This document shows positions 1-8,783 of a stretch of DNA of 39,252 bases, piece after piece. A program made the position numbers and the translations under genes. The notes below the pieces were generated by a model that saw only the letters and a list, made by a program, of their open reading frames with translations, did not search any database and was not told where the DNA came from. Numbering within the stretch: the first letter of the stretch is position 1; the number at the start of each line of letters is the position of its first letter. The stretch lies in contig NZ_LATL02000265.1 of NCBI RefSeq assembly GCF_000972705.2, positions 1-39,252 on the forward strand, given 5' to 3'. Source of the DNA: Limnoraphis robusta CS-951. Its GTDB lineage: Bacteria > Cyanobacteriota > Cyanobacteriia > Cyanobacteriales > Microcoleaceae.

Positions 1-26
1 TAGTAATAGGTGTCAGAGATGGTTTA

Positions 27-42
27 GAACCCGCCCCTACAG
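27..42. repeat. Interspersed repeat end, copy 1
   Basis: The string GAACCCGCCCCTACAG occurs here, again at 32937-32952, and inverted at 39170-39184. It is the right end of an element whose left half probably lies in or before this gene-free window edge. No coding frame is associated with it. Confidence 0.6.
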
Positions 43-108
43 AATGATTCTTGATTAGTCGGACATGATCATATAAACTTTTATTAGGGGGAAAATCCCC
101 ATCAAATT

Positions 109-2451
109 TTACTCTAATTTTTCTAAAGGAACAATCTGCGGATCAAGAATTTTCGGGCTGGAAGTTGTGAATTTAACGGCGATGGATATTTTACCTTTGT
201 TTCCAAAAATATGGGTGACTTCTCCAATTCCAAAAGATCGATGAAGTACGCGATCGCCAACAGCAAAGCTTTCGACTTTTGAGGGGGTTTGATTCTTTTT
301 TTCGGGAGTTTTTTGAGTCTTTTTAGTTGATTTTGCAGGTTGAGTAACCGGGAGATAACCTTTGATGAGATCTGGGGGTAATTCTTTCAAAAACATCGAA
401 GGAATGCAGGGTTCTAAATATCCCCAGAGACGACGTTCTCGGGCGTGTGAGAGGAATAACTGTTCTTTTGCGCGAGTAATTCCCACATAACAAAGTCGCC
501 GTTCTTCTTCGAGGGCTAAGGGATCATTTAAACTGCGGAAATTGGGGAATAATCCTTGTTCCATTCCCACTAAAAATACTATCGGAAATTCTAAGCCTTT
601 GGCGGAATGAAGCGTCATTAAAGAAACGGCTTGTTCCCCTTCCTGGAGATTATCTAAATCAGACGCTAGAGAAGCACTGGCTAAAAATCCGCCGAGGGTT
701 GTATCTTCAGAATCTTCTTGAAATTGTGCGACGGCGTTACTCAATTCTTTAATATTTTCAAGGCGACTTTCGGCTTCATCTGTGCCTTGATTTGTCAAAT
801 CTAGAATATAGTCAGATTCCTGCATTACACCGTCTAAAATATCAAGCACCGTGTAGGATGCGATTCGTTCTTGCCAAGATGATATCATTTGAGCAAACTG
901 ATTAACAGCTTTTGCTGAACGTCCAGCTAAGGTATTTACTGAGTCTTGATCGCTGACAATTTCCCACAGGGGAACGCCCAATTGTTGCGCCGCATTGACT
1001 AAGCTATCAATGGTAGTTTTACCAATTCCTCTGCGGGGTGTATTGATAATTCGCATTAAACTCATGCTATCAGCAGGATTGGCAATCACTCGTAAATATG
1101 AAATTGCGTCTTTGATTTCTTTGCGATCATAAAACTTTAAGCCGCCCACAACTCGATAGGGAATATTGCTTTTAATTAAAGCATCTTCTAAGGCACGAGA
1201 TTGAGCGTTAACGCGATAAAGTATTGCAAAACTACCATAACCTAATTCGGGATGTTGTTGGGTTAAATTGTTAATTTGAGTGGCAATAAATCGGGCTTCT
1301 GCGGCTTCATCGTCGGCTTGATAACAGAAAATAGGCGGCCCTTCTCCGCGTGTCGGACGCAATACTTTTTCAATACGGGTGGTATTATTTTGAATGAGTT
1401 GATTGGCGACTTCGAGAATATTTTCCCGTGAGCGATAGTTTTCTTCTAATTTAATCATGGTGCGGGTGTCGTCATCGGCTAAACCGTCCCCAAAATCCTC
1501 TTGAAATTCTAACAGAATGGTATAGTCTGCCATGCGGAAAGAATAAATCGATTGATCGACATCTCCGACGACAAAGATTGAACGATTTTTCCAGTTGTTA
1601 AAGGTTCTCGGATGTTCGCCGTTGGTGACTAATAGCCGAATGAAATCATATTGAGTGCGGTTGGTATCTTGATATTCATCGACTAATATATGGCTGAATT
1701 TTTGATGCCAATAGGCTAGAACTTGTTCGTTTTGCTGGAATAGTTCAACGGGAACTCGAATTAAATCATCAAAATCTAGGGCGTTATTGGCGGCGAGATT
1801 ATCTTGATAGATGCTGTAAACGTCGGCAATGACTCGACCATTATATTCAGGATTTTCTCGTTGATAAGCTAGGGGAGAAAGCCCTAAGTTTTTGGCGTTA
1901 CTAATTTGATAGCGAACTTTTCGAGGCTCGAACTTTTTCTCATCTAAGTTAAGCTGTTTGGTGACGATTTGCTTGACTAAACTTTGAGCATCGGATTCAT
2001 CAAAAATCGAGAAGTTTTGTTGCCACTGTCTGCCTTTTTCGTCGGTATATTTGTTGATATCGTAGCGAAGAATTCGCGCACAAAGACTGTGAAAAGTTCC
2101 CATCCACAGATGTTTAGTAATACTGCGATAAACTTGCGATCGCAACTTCGTTTGTTCGGGGGGAGTCAAGGCGGAAAAGGGTTTTTGATACTGAGTTTGC
2201 GCCTGTTGTTCAGAAAAGATTGTCTCGACTCGTTCTTTAATTTCTCGGGCGGCTTTGTTGGTAAATGTCACCGCCAAAATATTCTCGGGATGAACGTGAT
2301 GGGTTCGCAATAGGTTGGCAATGCGATAGGTTAACGCCCGAGTTTTACCCGAACCTGCTCCCGCCACAACGAGCATCGGACCGCAAAAATGTTCGACGGC
2401 TTGGCGTTGGCAGGGGTTGAGATGGCTAAGGAAGTCAACGGTCTGAGTCAT
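109..2451 (-). CDS. pcrA: UvrD/PcrA-type superfamily 1 DNA helicase
   Basis: ATP-dependent 3'-5' DNA helicase of the UvrD/Rep/PcrA group, acting in DNA repair and in clearing replication forks. Seen in the 780-residue protein: a Q-motif (LNPCQRQAV, residues 11-19), Walker A GAGSGKT at 31-37, the Walker B/motif II DEYQDTN in the first third, VVGDVDQSIYSFR (motif III), and the C-terminal motifs VSLMTLHSAKGLEF and YVGITRAKEQL. The last 60 residues (GDRVLHRSFGIGEV) match the Tudor-like tail of PcrA proteins, which in other bacteria contacts RNA polymerase; that role here is inference. Starts with ATG. It stands alone, with a hairpin between it and the upstream epimerase. PcrA is preferred over UvrD because the tail is present. 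Confidence 0.93.
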   Translation of the reverse strand: MTQTVDFLSHLNPCQRQAVEHFCGPMLVVAGAGSGKTRALTYRIANLLRTHHVHPENILAVTFTNKAAREIKERVETIFSEQQAQTQYQKPFSALTPPEQTKLRSQVYRSITKHLWMGTFHSLCARILRYDINKYTDEKGRQWQQNFSIFDESDAQSLVKQIVTKQLNLDEKKFEPRKVRYQISNAKNLGLSPLAYQRENPEYNGRVIADVYSIYQDNLAANNALDFDDLIRVPVELFQQNEQVLAYWHQKFSHILVDEYQDTNRTQYDFIRLLVTNGEHPRTFNNWKNRSIFVVGDVDQSIYSFRMADYTILLEFQEDFGDGLADDDTRTMIKLEENYRSRENILEVANQLIQNNTTRIEKVLRPTRGEGPPIFCYQADDEAAEARFIATQINNLTQQHPELGYGSFAILYRVNAQSRALEDALIKSNIPYRVVGGLKFYDRKEIKDAISYLRVIANPADSMSLMRIINTPRRGIGKTTIDSLVNAAQQLGVPLWEIVSDQDSVNTLAGRSAKAVNQFAQMISSWQERIASYTVLDILDGVMQESDYILDLTNQGTDEAESRLENIKELSNAVAQFQEDSEDTTLGGFLASASLASDLDNLQEGEQAVSLMTLHSAKGLEFPIVFLVGMEQGLFPNFRSLNDPLALEEERRLCYVGITRAKEQLFLSHARERRLWGYLEPCIPSMFLKELPPDLIKGYLPVTQPAKSTKKTQKTPEKKNQTPSKVESFAVGDRVLHRSFGIGEVTHIFGNKGKISIAVKFTTSSPKILDPQIVPLEKLE

Positions 2452-2502
2452 GGCTGCAAAAGGGAAATTTTCCGCTATAGTTTAGGCTACCATGTTCAAG
2501 GT

Positions 2503-2528
2503 TCCCCTGACTAAAATTAATCAGGGGA
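2503..2528 (-). terminator. Hairpin downstream of the epimerase gene
   Basis: TCCCCTGA and TCAGGGGA form a perfect 8-bp stem around a 10-nt AT-rich loop, 30 nt past the epimerase stop codon and before pcrA. No U-run follows on either strand, so it is a transcript-end hairpin at best, not a canonical intrinsic terminator. Confidence 0.5.
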
Positions 2529-2558
2529 GGAGTAACAGAGAAACTTATCAAGTTAGAA

Positions 2559-3548
2559 TTAGCAGTTGTAATAAGTCCGATACCACTCTACAAATCGTTC
2601 AATTCCGACTTCAATTGGGGTATCGGGACTAAAGCCAACGTCTTGAACTAAAGCATCAACATTTGCATAAGTGATCGGCACGTCTCCGGGTTGCATCGGA
2701 AGCATTTCTTTGACGGCTTGTTTCCCAATACAGTTCTCTAAAACTTCGATCATTCGCAAAAGTTCAACGGGTTTATTATTGCCAATATTGTAGATTTTGT
2801 AAGGAGCTTTTGAGTTGCTTTCAGCTTCTGTATTGGGCTGAGGAACGTTATCTATTACCCGGACAATGCCTTCAACTAAATCATCAATATAGGTAAAATC
2901 TCGTTGCATTTTACCATAATTAAAGACTTTGATAGGTTCTCCTGCAAGAATGGCTTTTGTAAACAGAAAAACTGCCATATCTGGACGACCCCAAGGCCCA
3001 TAAACGGTAAAGAAACGTAAGCCTGTTAAGGGCATATTATAGAGATGGCTGTAGCTGTGAGCCATTAATTCATTTGCTTTTTTTGTGGCTGCATATAAAC
3101 TGACGGGATAATCAACGTTATCTTCAACCGCAAAGGGTATTTTTTTGTTTGCCCCATAGACTGAACTCGAAGATGCAAAAACCAAATGACCCACGTTTGT
3201 ATGACGGCAACCTTCGAGAATGTTCATAAAACCCGTGAGGTTGCTATCAGCATAAGCATGGGGGTTCGTGATAGAATAGCGAACTCCGGCTTGAGCGGCT
3301 AGATTGACAACAACTTCAAATTTTTGTTCAGAAAAGAGCTTTTCTATTTGTTCGCGATCGGCCAAGTCTAATTGATAAAAGGTGAAATCTTTTGAAGAAC
3401 TGATTTGCTCAAGTCGATCTTTTTTCAAAGAAACATCATAATAGGAATTGAGGTTATCTAATCCGATAACGGTGTCCCCTCGTTGCAGTAACCTTTTAGA
3501 CAAATGAAATCCAATAAATCCAGCCGCGCCTGTCACTAAGATTTTCAC
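2559..3548 (-). CDS. NAD-dependent epimerase, UDP-glucuronate 4-epimerase-like
   Basis: Extended short-chain dehydrogenase/reductase that probably interconverts UDP-glucuronate and UDP-galacturonate for cell-surface polysaccharide. Seen: the NAD-binding GAAGFIG (residues 7-13), the SSSSVYG stretch near 126-132 carrying the catalytic Ser, and the YAATK motif with Y152 and K156. The segments AYADSNLTGFMNILEGCR and FTVYGPWGRPDMA are typical of the CapI/LpsL group rather than GalE. At 329 residues it is full length. The start codon is GTG, preceded by a purine-rich GGGGA, and MKILVTGAAG is the usual family N-terminus. Substrate choice is inference; a UDP-glucose or dTDP-sugar epimerase cannot be excluded. 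Confidence 0.82.
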   Translation of the reverse strand: MKILVTGAAGFIGFHLSKRLLQRGDTVIGLDNLNSYYDVSLKKDRLEQISSSKDFTFYQLDLADREQIEKLFSEQKFEVVVNLAAQAGVRYSITNPHAYADSNLTGFMNILEGCRHTNVGHLVFASSSSVYGANKKIPFAVEDNVDYPVSLYAATKKANELMAHSYSHLYNMPLTGLRFFTVYGPWGRPDMAVFLFTKAILAGEPIKVFNYGKMQRDFTYIDDLVEGIVRVIDNVPQPNTEAESNSKAPYKIYNIGNNKPVELLRMIEVLENCIGKQAVKEMLPMQPGDVPITYANVDALVQDVGFSPDTPIEVGIERFVEWYRTYYNC

Positions 3549-3813
3549 AAAACTTTCCCCTTCTAAACTTCAGGTTTTGACTTCTTTTGGTGTTAACGTT
3601 GATTCTATAGACCCAATTTACTAATCGGCTTTAGAGCTTCAGATTAGCAAGTCGCTGTTCTGTAAGATTATGCACTAATTGTAACGGCAAAGAACAGCTT
3701 AGACAAATGCAACCCGTTTCAATGATTTTAACCGTTCTATTAATGTCATAGCATATTTTATCAAAATTGTTAAGTATTAGGTAATTTTCAAGCCCTATCC
3801 TCAATCAACTGAG

Positions 3814-4821
3814 TTAACCTCTGGGAGTGACTTCTAGCCAAAGCGGTAAATGATCTGAGCCAAGTTTAGGGCCTATTTTTCGGTCTAAAGTCATCAGATC
3901 CTCGCTGTACACCGCGTGATCAATTGCAATCATCATAAAAGGAGGTAAACCTGCTAACCAAGTGGGTTGAAGTCCAAAACCTCGTTGAGAATTTCTCAAA
4001 TGAGCGGCTTGTAAAAACTGACGAAATCGACTTGACCAAGGGGTAAGATTAAAGTCACCTATTATAATTACTTGATTTCCCTGATTTTGTTGTTGCTGAC
4101 TCCAAGCGGCTACTGCATCTAGTTCAGTTTGTTGAAAGTTAGAAGTGCCGTTATTTCGAGGACGAGTAACGTGTAAACTGAGAATAGATAGGGTTTGATT
4201 CCCTTGTATCTGAGTGGCAATCATCGGACGTTCGGAATTTGAGGGAAAATGAAGAATTTCTGTGTTTTTAATTTGCAGAGATGGGGGTAAATTTGTCGGG
4301 ACTAAAAAGGCAACTCCATGAGAATTTTTTAGCGGACGGGACTCGACAACCCGATAACGAGTAAGATTAGATTCAATCTGATTTAACCATGCGGGTGTCA
4401 CTTCTTGGAGAAAAATTAGATCGGCATTTTGTTGGTCTAAATATTGCAGTGTGGGTGTATAATTTGTGTTGTTGCGGTCAAGATTCAGATGAAGTAACTG
4501 TAAGGAATTTTGAGCAGTATTATTCCCTTGAACAGCGTTAATATTTTGAGAATGTGGGATAAACAAAGGCAAAATTAACAGGACGTTCAGGAATAAGGGG
4601 AGACTAAAAGCTAAACTCCAAAAGCGATATTTAATCCCATTTAATAAAATAGCCAGCAGTAAAATTAAACTCAATTGAACTCGCAAATGATCGAGGAGTT
4701 GGAAAACCCACCATTGGCGACCCAAAAAACCCAGAAAAGTTGCAATTGCCGCCAAAATTGCTATAATATTCATGCCAAAACAGAGATTATTTAATAAGAA
4801 ATTCAAAGTTCTGTTTCTCAT
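3814..4821 (-). CDS. Membrane-anchored endonuclease/exonuclease/phosphatase (EEP) family protein
   Basis: EEP-fold metal-dependent phosphodiesterase/phosphatase of unknown substrate. Seen: about three or four hydrophobic segments in the first 90 residues, then a catalytic domain with FLQEVTP (metal-binding Glu), IIGDFNLTPWS (Asp/Asn pair), AIDHAVYS and the C-terminal GSDHLPLWLEV (Asp-His pair). These are the hallmark EEP residues. I chose the ATG at 4821 (335 residues, MRNRTLNF) because it follows the phosphate permease stop by a single base (TAAAATG). The longer frame from 4857 would overlap the permease by 35 nt. The arrangement implies translational coupling with the permease. The catalytic domain is probably extracytoplasmic, by analogy with similar fusions. 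Confidence 0.78.
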   Translation of the reverse strand: MRNRTLNFLLNNLCFGMNIIAILAAIATFLGFLGRQWWVFQLLDHLRVQLSLILLLAILLNGIKYRFWSLAFSLPLFLNVLLILPLFIPHSQNINAVQGNNTAQNSLQLLHLNLDRNNTNYTPTLQYLDQQNADLIFLQEVTPAWLNQIESNLTRYRVVESRPLKNSHGVAFLVPTNLPPSLQIKNTEILHFPSNSERPMIATQIQGNQTLSILSLHVTRPRNNGTSNFQQTELDAVAAWSQQQQNQGNQVIIIGDFNLTPWSSRFRQFLQAAHLRNSQRGFGLQPTWLAGLPPFMMIAIDHAVYSEDLMTLDRKIGPKLGSDHLPLWLEVTPRG

Positions 4822-4822
4822 T

Positions 4823-5881
4823 TTAATAAACTTGTTGATTGAAGACGTTTTCCACAATAAAAAGCATCACAAAACCCAAGATAACCGCAATAATGGGAGT
4901 CGCTATCCAACCCAATGCAATATTGCGTAAAACTTGCCATTTAATTTGTCTATATCCTTTGACTCCATGTAGTAAACCAATACCAATAACTGCACCGACT
5001 ACCGCTTGAGAACTAGAAACAGGAATGAGCGGAATTGTCGGTAAATTATTATTCACCAAAAACTGTTGTAACTGCCTCGAAGAAAATACATATAAAACGA
5101 GAGAATGAGCAGTCACAGCAACAAATGCAGCCACCGGAGACAGGGGCATCAGATTATTTCCGACTGTCATCATTACGCCTTTAGAGTAAGTATAGACTCC
5201 CACAGCTATGGCAATTCCTCCTAATAAAAAAAGCTGTTCTACTGAGCTAAAAGTCAATTGATTTAGACGAATATCTGTAAAGGGAGAGGAAGGAACAAAT
5301 ACTCCCATGACGTTCCCAATATTATTCGCTCCAAGTGCATAAGAACCAAATGCACCTGCTAAGATTAAGAAAAAACGAGTGTAGAAGTCTAGCTGAAGTA
5401 AATGAGGTTTAATTCCGTTAATGAAAACCACCACAATTTTATAGAGAATAGCCGCAAAAATTGCCCCTAAAATTGGACAAGCAACCCAAGTCCCTATAAT
5501 TTTGATTAATGCGTTGATATCGGTTGCTGAACCGCTAAACAAGTTCCAAGCAATAATTGCACCTACAATGGCTTGACTGGTAGAGACAGGTAAGCCAATT
5601 TGAGTCATCCAAAACACTGTAATTGCGGCAGATAAGGCGGCTGTAAATGCACCAGGAAGTGTGTTAATTGCACCTAATTCGCCTAAGCCTTCCGCAGCAC
5701 CCGCACCCCCAATCACTGCTCCGATTATAACAAAAATACTACAAATAAAAGCGGCGGTACTAAATCTAACCATGCGACTTCCGACGGCTGTACCGAATAC
5801 ATTAGCTGCATCATTTGCCCCCAAAGACCAGCCCAAAAATAAGCCACTCGACAGAAAAATGAGTGTTGCGATGATGTCCAT
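4823..5881 (-). CDS. Pit-family inorganic phosphate permease
   Basis: Low-affinity, ion-coupled inner-membrane transporter for inorganic phosphate (PF01384). Seen: around ten hydrophobic segments and the two internally repeated signature motifs, GWSLGANDAANVFGTAVGSR near residue 20 and SYALGANNIGNVMGVF in the second half; each half also has an STSQAIVGA or SSSQAVVGA segment. This duplicated GAN(D/N)xxN architecture is diagnostic. At 352 residues it is a compact member of the family. It lies 110 nt downstream of a DUF47 gene, the usual Pit partner, and 1 nt before the EEP gene. I see no PHO box in the spacer. Ion specificity (H+ or Na+) cannot be told from sequence. Confidence 0.9.
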   Translation of the reverse strand: MDIIATLIFLSSGLFLGWSLGANDAANVFGTAVGSRMVRFSTAAFICSIFVIIGAVIGGAGAAEGLGELGAINTLPGAFTAALSAAITVFWMTQIGLPVSTSQAIVGAIIAWNLFSGSATDINALIKIIGTWVACPILGAIFAAILYKIVVVFINGIKPHLLQLDFYTRFFLILAGAFGSYALGANNIGNVMGVFVPSSPFTDIRLNQLTFSSVEQLFLLGGIAIAVGVYTYSKGVMMTVGNNLMPLSPVAAFVAVTAHSLVLYVFSSRQLQQFLVNNNLPTIPLIPVSSSQAVVGAVIGIGLLHGVKGYRQIKWQVLRNIALGWIATPIIAVILGFVMLFIVENVFNQQVY

Positions 5882-5991
5882 TTAGTTGAAAATTAACCTC
5901 AAAAAATCATACCATCAAACTTGTTACCTTTAGGTGCATCAAACCTATGGCTTTTGTTCAAGAAATAACTATTTGATGAATCCTACTAATA

Positions 5992-6654
5992 TTATAAAAC
6001 TCGTTTAATTGCATAAATTGCCAGTTTATCGCTAGCATTTTCAGCCGCATCCGCCAGAGAATTAATCACATTTACACTATCGCGCAGTTGAATTTTTCGC
6101 TCCAAAGGCAATTGAGAATCAAAAATATTTTTCTTCAGGCGTAAAGCAATTTTATCAGATTCAGATTCATAAACTCTGACTTTATAAATGTGATCGCGTA
6201 CTGTGCGCGGATCTCTAAAAAACGAACGGGCTGCAATGACAATCGTTTCTACACTTTTAACCACCATTTGGGTGAGATCTTTAAAGTCTTTTTCGTAAAC
6301 CGTGGGAACTTCTAATTTTTCGATGATAATATCTTGATAGATATCACCAAATACATCGATTAAATAGTAAAGATTTTCGAGTAAACTTAAGACATCACCT
6401 CGGGAATCTGGAATTAACATTTCTGTGTAGAGTTCAGATTCAATTGCCCGCCGTAATTCGTTACAGCGATCTTTAACGTTTTGAATTTGCTGCATTTTTT
6501 CTTCACAGCTTTCAGTAACAAAACCTTTGGCAAGATAGGAGGTTAAACCCATTTCAAAGTATAAGCTTCCCTCAGATACTTTATCCATAAATTCATCAAG
6601 CTGCTGTTCAATAAATTTTGTTTTGCCAAAGAAGGATGGTATTTTTTCTGACAT
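5992..6654 (-). CDS. DUF47 / PhoU-like Pit accessory protein
   Basis: Member of the TIGR00153/DUF47 group, an all-helical PhoU-like cytoplasmic protein usually encoded beside Pit phosphate permeases and thought to regulate or couple with them. Seen: 220 residues, strongly charged helices, no membrane segment, and the family-like stretches SYLAKGFVTESCEEKM near the start, YESESDKIALRLKKNIF, and NSLADAAENASDKLAIYAIKR at the C-terminus. Metal-binding clusters of the PhoU type (E/DxxxD) are suggested by ESESD and DAAENASD. The ATG is preceded by AGGATC. It lies 23 nt downstream of the GT39 gene and 110 nt upstream of the permease, so all three may be cotranscribed. Confidence 0.85.
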   Translation of the reverse strand: MSEKIPSFFGKTKFIEQQLDEFMDKVSEGSLYFEMGLTSYLAKGFVTESCEEKMQQIQNVKDRCNELRRAIESELYTEMLIPDSRGDVLSLLENLYYLIDVFGDIYQDIIIEKLEVPTVYEKDFKDLTQMVVKSVETIVIAARSFFRDPRTVRDHIYKVRVYESESDKIALRLKKNIFDSQLPLERKIQLRDSVNVINSLADAAENASDKLAIYAIKRVL

Positions 6655-6677
6655 TGTTTGATCCTCTGTTAAAAAAT

Positions 6678-8591
6678 CTAAGGTAAATTTAAGACCCGAT
6701 CTAAAAGCATCTTTTTTTCAACTCTAATTAATAGATAACGACCTTTTTCTTCTAGAATTTGATAATCTTTATCCTGTAAACCCAGTCTTTCAAGTTCTTT
6801 GAGGCGACTAATCACCATAATTGTTGAAGGATTGGGACGATTTTGAATTGAATCAAAAAGATTGTATATTGGCTGATCTTCCATTAATCCCTTGAAAAAG
6901 TCAAGCACCGTATAAAAAACAACATGACGTTCTGAATAATAGACAACACTGGGTTTTCTAAAGCCGATCATCCAGACTTCTTCTTGAGGTTTTTCGACTT
7001 GAGAAATCTGCTGAGAAATTTGTCTTAAGGGGAGTTGACGAACTTCATCAATCAGAAAAATTGCGGGATTAACTAGAAGCATAAAAAACGCCATAAATCC
7101 AGCTAAATTGGCAGCGATTAACCAACGCCATTGATTGGGATATCGCAGTATCCATGCGATTAATATTGCAGTGGCTATCCAGATTATTCCTCCTCGTAAA
7201 TGTAAGCCCGATTTTTCAACGACTGCGGGTAAGTCAATGATCGCTGGATCACTTCCGATGAATTGAGGACTATAAAGAGAAGCAATTCCCAGAATAACGA
7301 GGAACAAAATATTGAATCCTCCCGTGAACAGTATTCCTCTATTTTTTGAAGCTTTTATTTCCTGGATTTCTGCATTTTGGGCAATTATTGATTCACTAAA
7401 TAATAAGGCAATTAAAATAGATGCTGCTGGCATTGCTGGTAAGACATAACTGGGAAGCTTTGTAACAGAAATAGAGAAAAAGATAAAAATACAAACAAAC
7501 CAGAATAACCCAAACAAACCTAACTGATGATCACGAGGCTGTTGACGCCAAAAAGAACGCTGCCAGAAGTGAGAACGAATGATAGCTAAGGGCAAATAAA
7601 TCGACCAAGGCATAAAGCCAATTAAAACAACAAGAAAGTAAAAATACCAAGGGGCGGCGTGACCATTAACGACGTTCGTAAATCGTTGAATATTGTGATA
7701 GCCAAAGAAAGAATCAATATAGGTTTGACCATTGCGGAGAATGACTAAAACATACCAAGGCAGGGCAATTATTGTGAAAATGATTCCGCCTACAAGGGGC
7801 TTTACTTCGTGTAAAACGTTTCTGAAATTACCGAGATAAAGGCAAAAAGATGTTAATATTAATCCGGGTAAAACAAGACCAACTGGCCCTTTTGCTAAGA
7901 CGGCTAATCCCAAGAAAATATAAAAGGATAAATACCATTTATTAGGCAGAGAAAAGTCTAGGAATAACTGAGAAAGAGAAAAGCCTTCTGGGCTTTCGGT
8001 TGTTTTTTTTCCTTCCTCAACATAGCCCCAAAAAAAGCAAAATAAAGCGGTTCCCATGCACCCACTTAACAGCATATCTGAGACGCCTTGACGCGCCCAA
8101 ATCAGGGTTTCAGGATTAAAAGCTGCGATCGCCGATCCGATCCAAGCAGATAACCACAACTGGCGTGTTTTTTGTCGAGAATCAACTGGAAAATTTGAGG
8201 GAAAAAATCCGAATGATCGCAAGGTTAAAAAACAACCCACCGTTAAAGCGATCGCCGCCAATGCGGAGGGAAAACGCACCGCCCATTCATTCACACCAAA
8301 AACTTGATAACCCACCGCCATCAACCAATAAACCAACGGGGGTTTATCGAAGCGAGTTTCACCGTTAAAATAGGGCGTGATCCAATCTCCTGTCAGTACC
8401 ATTTGACGGGCGGCTTCCGCAAACAAGGGTTCAGTTTCATCAACTAACCCAGTATTCCCCAAATTCCACAGAAACGCGATGCTACAAATCAACAACAACC
8501 CAAAAATTGAGAATCCCCAACTTGTTTTTGGATGTTGATCAAAGGATTTCCAGTATTGTTTGAGGGGTTTGGCTATCTTCAATGTTGTCAT
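6678..8591 (-). CDS. GT39/ArnT-like membrane glycosyltransferase
   Basis: Polytopic GT-C fold glycosyltransferase of the PMT/ArnT (PF13231/PF02366) group, which takes sugars from lipid-linked donors to proteins or lipids on the outer face of the membrane. Seen: 637 residues, about 12 hydrophobic segments, the first-loop acidic motif NTGLVDETEPLFAEAARQM, GDWITPYFNGETRFDKPPLVYW, and the downstream TKLPSYVLPAMPA. The last 130 residues form a soluble periplasmic tail. These are typical cyanobacterial 'glycosyltransferase family 39' features. The natural acceptor is unknown. It heads a minus-strand run with DUF47, Pit and EEP genes; there is no obvious functional link to phosphate uptake, so the linkage may be only positional. 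Confidence 0.85.
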   Translation of the reverse strand: MTTLKIAKPLKQYWKSFDQHPKTSWGFSIFGLLLICSIAFLWNLGNTGLVDETEPLFAEAARQMVLTGDWITPYFNGETRFDKPPLVYWLMAVGYQVFGVNEWAVRFPSALAAIALTVGCFLTLRSFGFFPSNFPVDSRQKTRQLWLSAWIGSAIAAFNPETLIWARQGVSDMLLSGCMGTALFCFFWGYVEEGKKTTESPEGFSLSQLFLDFSLPNKWYLSFYIFLGLAVLAKGPVGLVLPGLILTSFCLYLGNFRNVLHEVKPLVGGIIFTIIALPWYVLVILRNGQTYIDSFFGYHNIQRFTNVVNGHAAPWYFYFLVVLIGFMPWSIYLPLAIIRSHFWQRSFWRQQPRDHQLGLFGLFWFVCIFIFFSISVTKLPSYVLPAMPAASILIALLFSESIIAQNAEIQEIKASKNRGILFTGGFNILFLVILGIASLYSPQFIGSDPAIIDLPAVVEKSGLHLRGGIIWIATAILIAWILRYPNQWRWLIAANLAGFMAFFMLLVNPAIFLIDEVRQLPLRQISQQISQVEKPQEEVWMIGFRKPSVVYYSERHVVFYTVLDFFKGLMEDQPIYNLFDSIQNRPNPSTIMVISRLKELERLGLQDKDYQILEEKGRYLLIRVEKKMLLDRVLNLP

Positions 8592-8783
8592 TCCCAGTGC
8601 GTCATTTCCAAATATTCAATCTCTCAGACCCTAATTTAGCAGTTCGAGGTTCCATCAGGACAGGAGAATTTTTTATTTTTTCACAGTGAGACACTTTTGG
8701 CAATCCTAAATGAGCAAATTTTCTCTCTAAAATGATAGCATTTCCTTGAAGCTGTATCTAGAGGTTTAATCAATCTACCGAGT

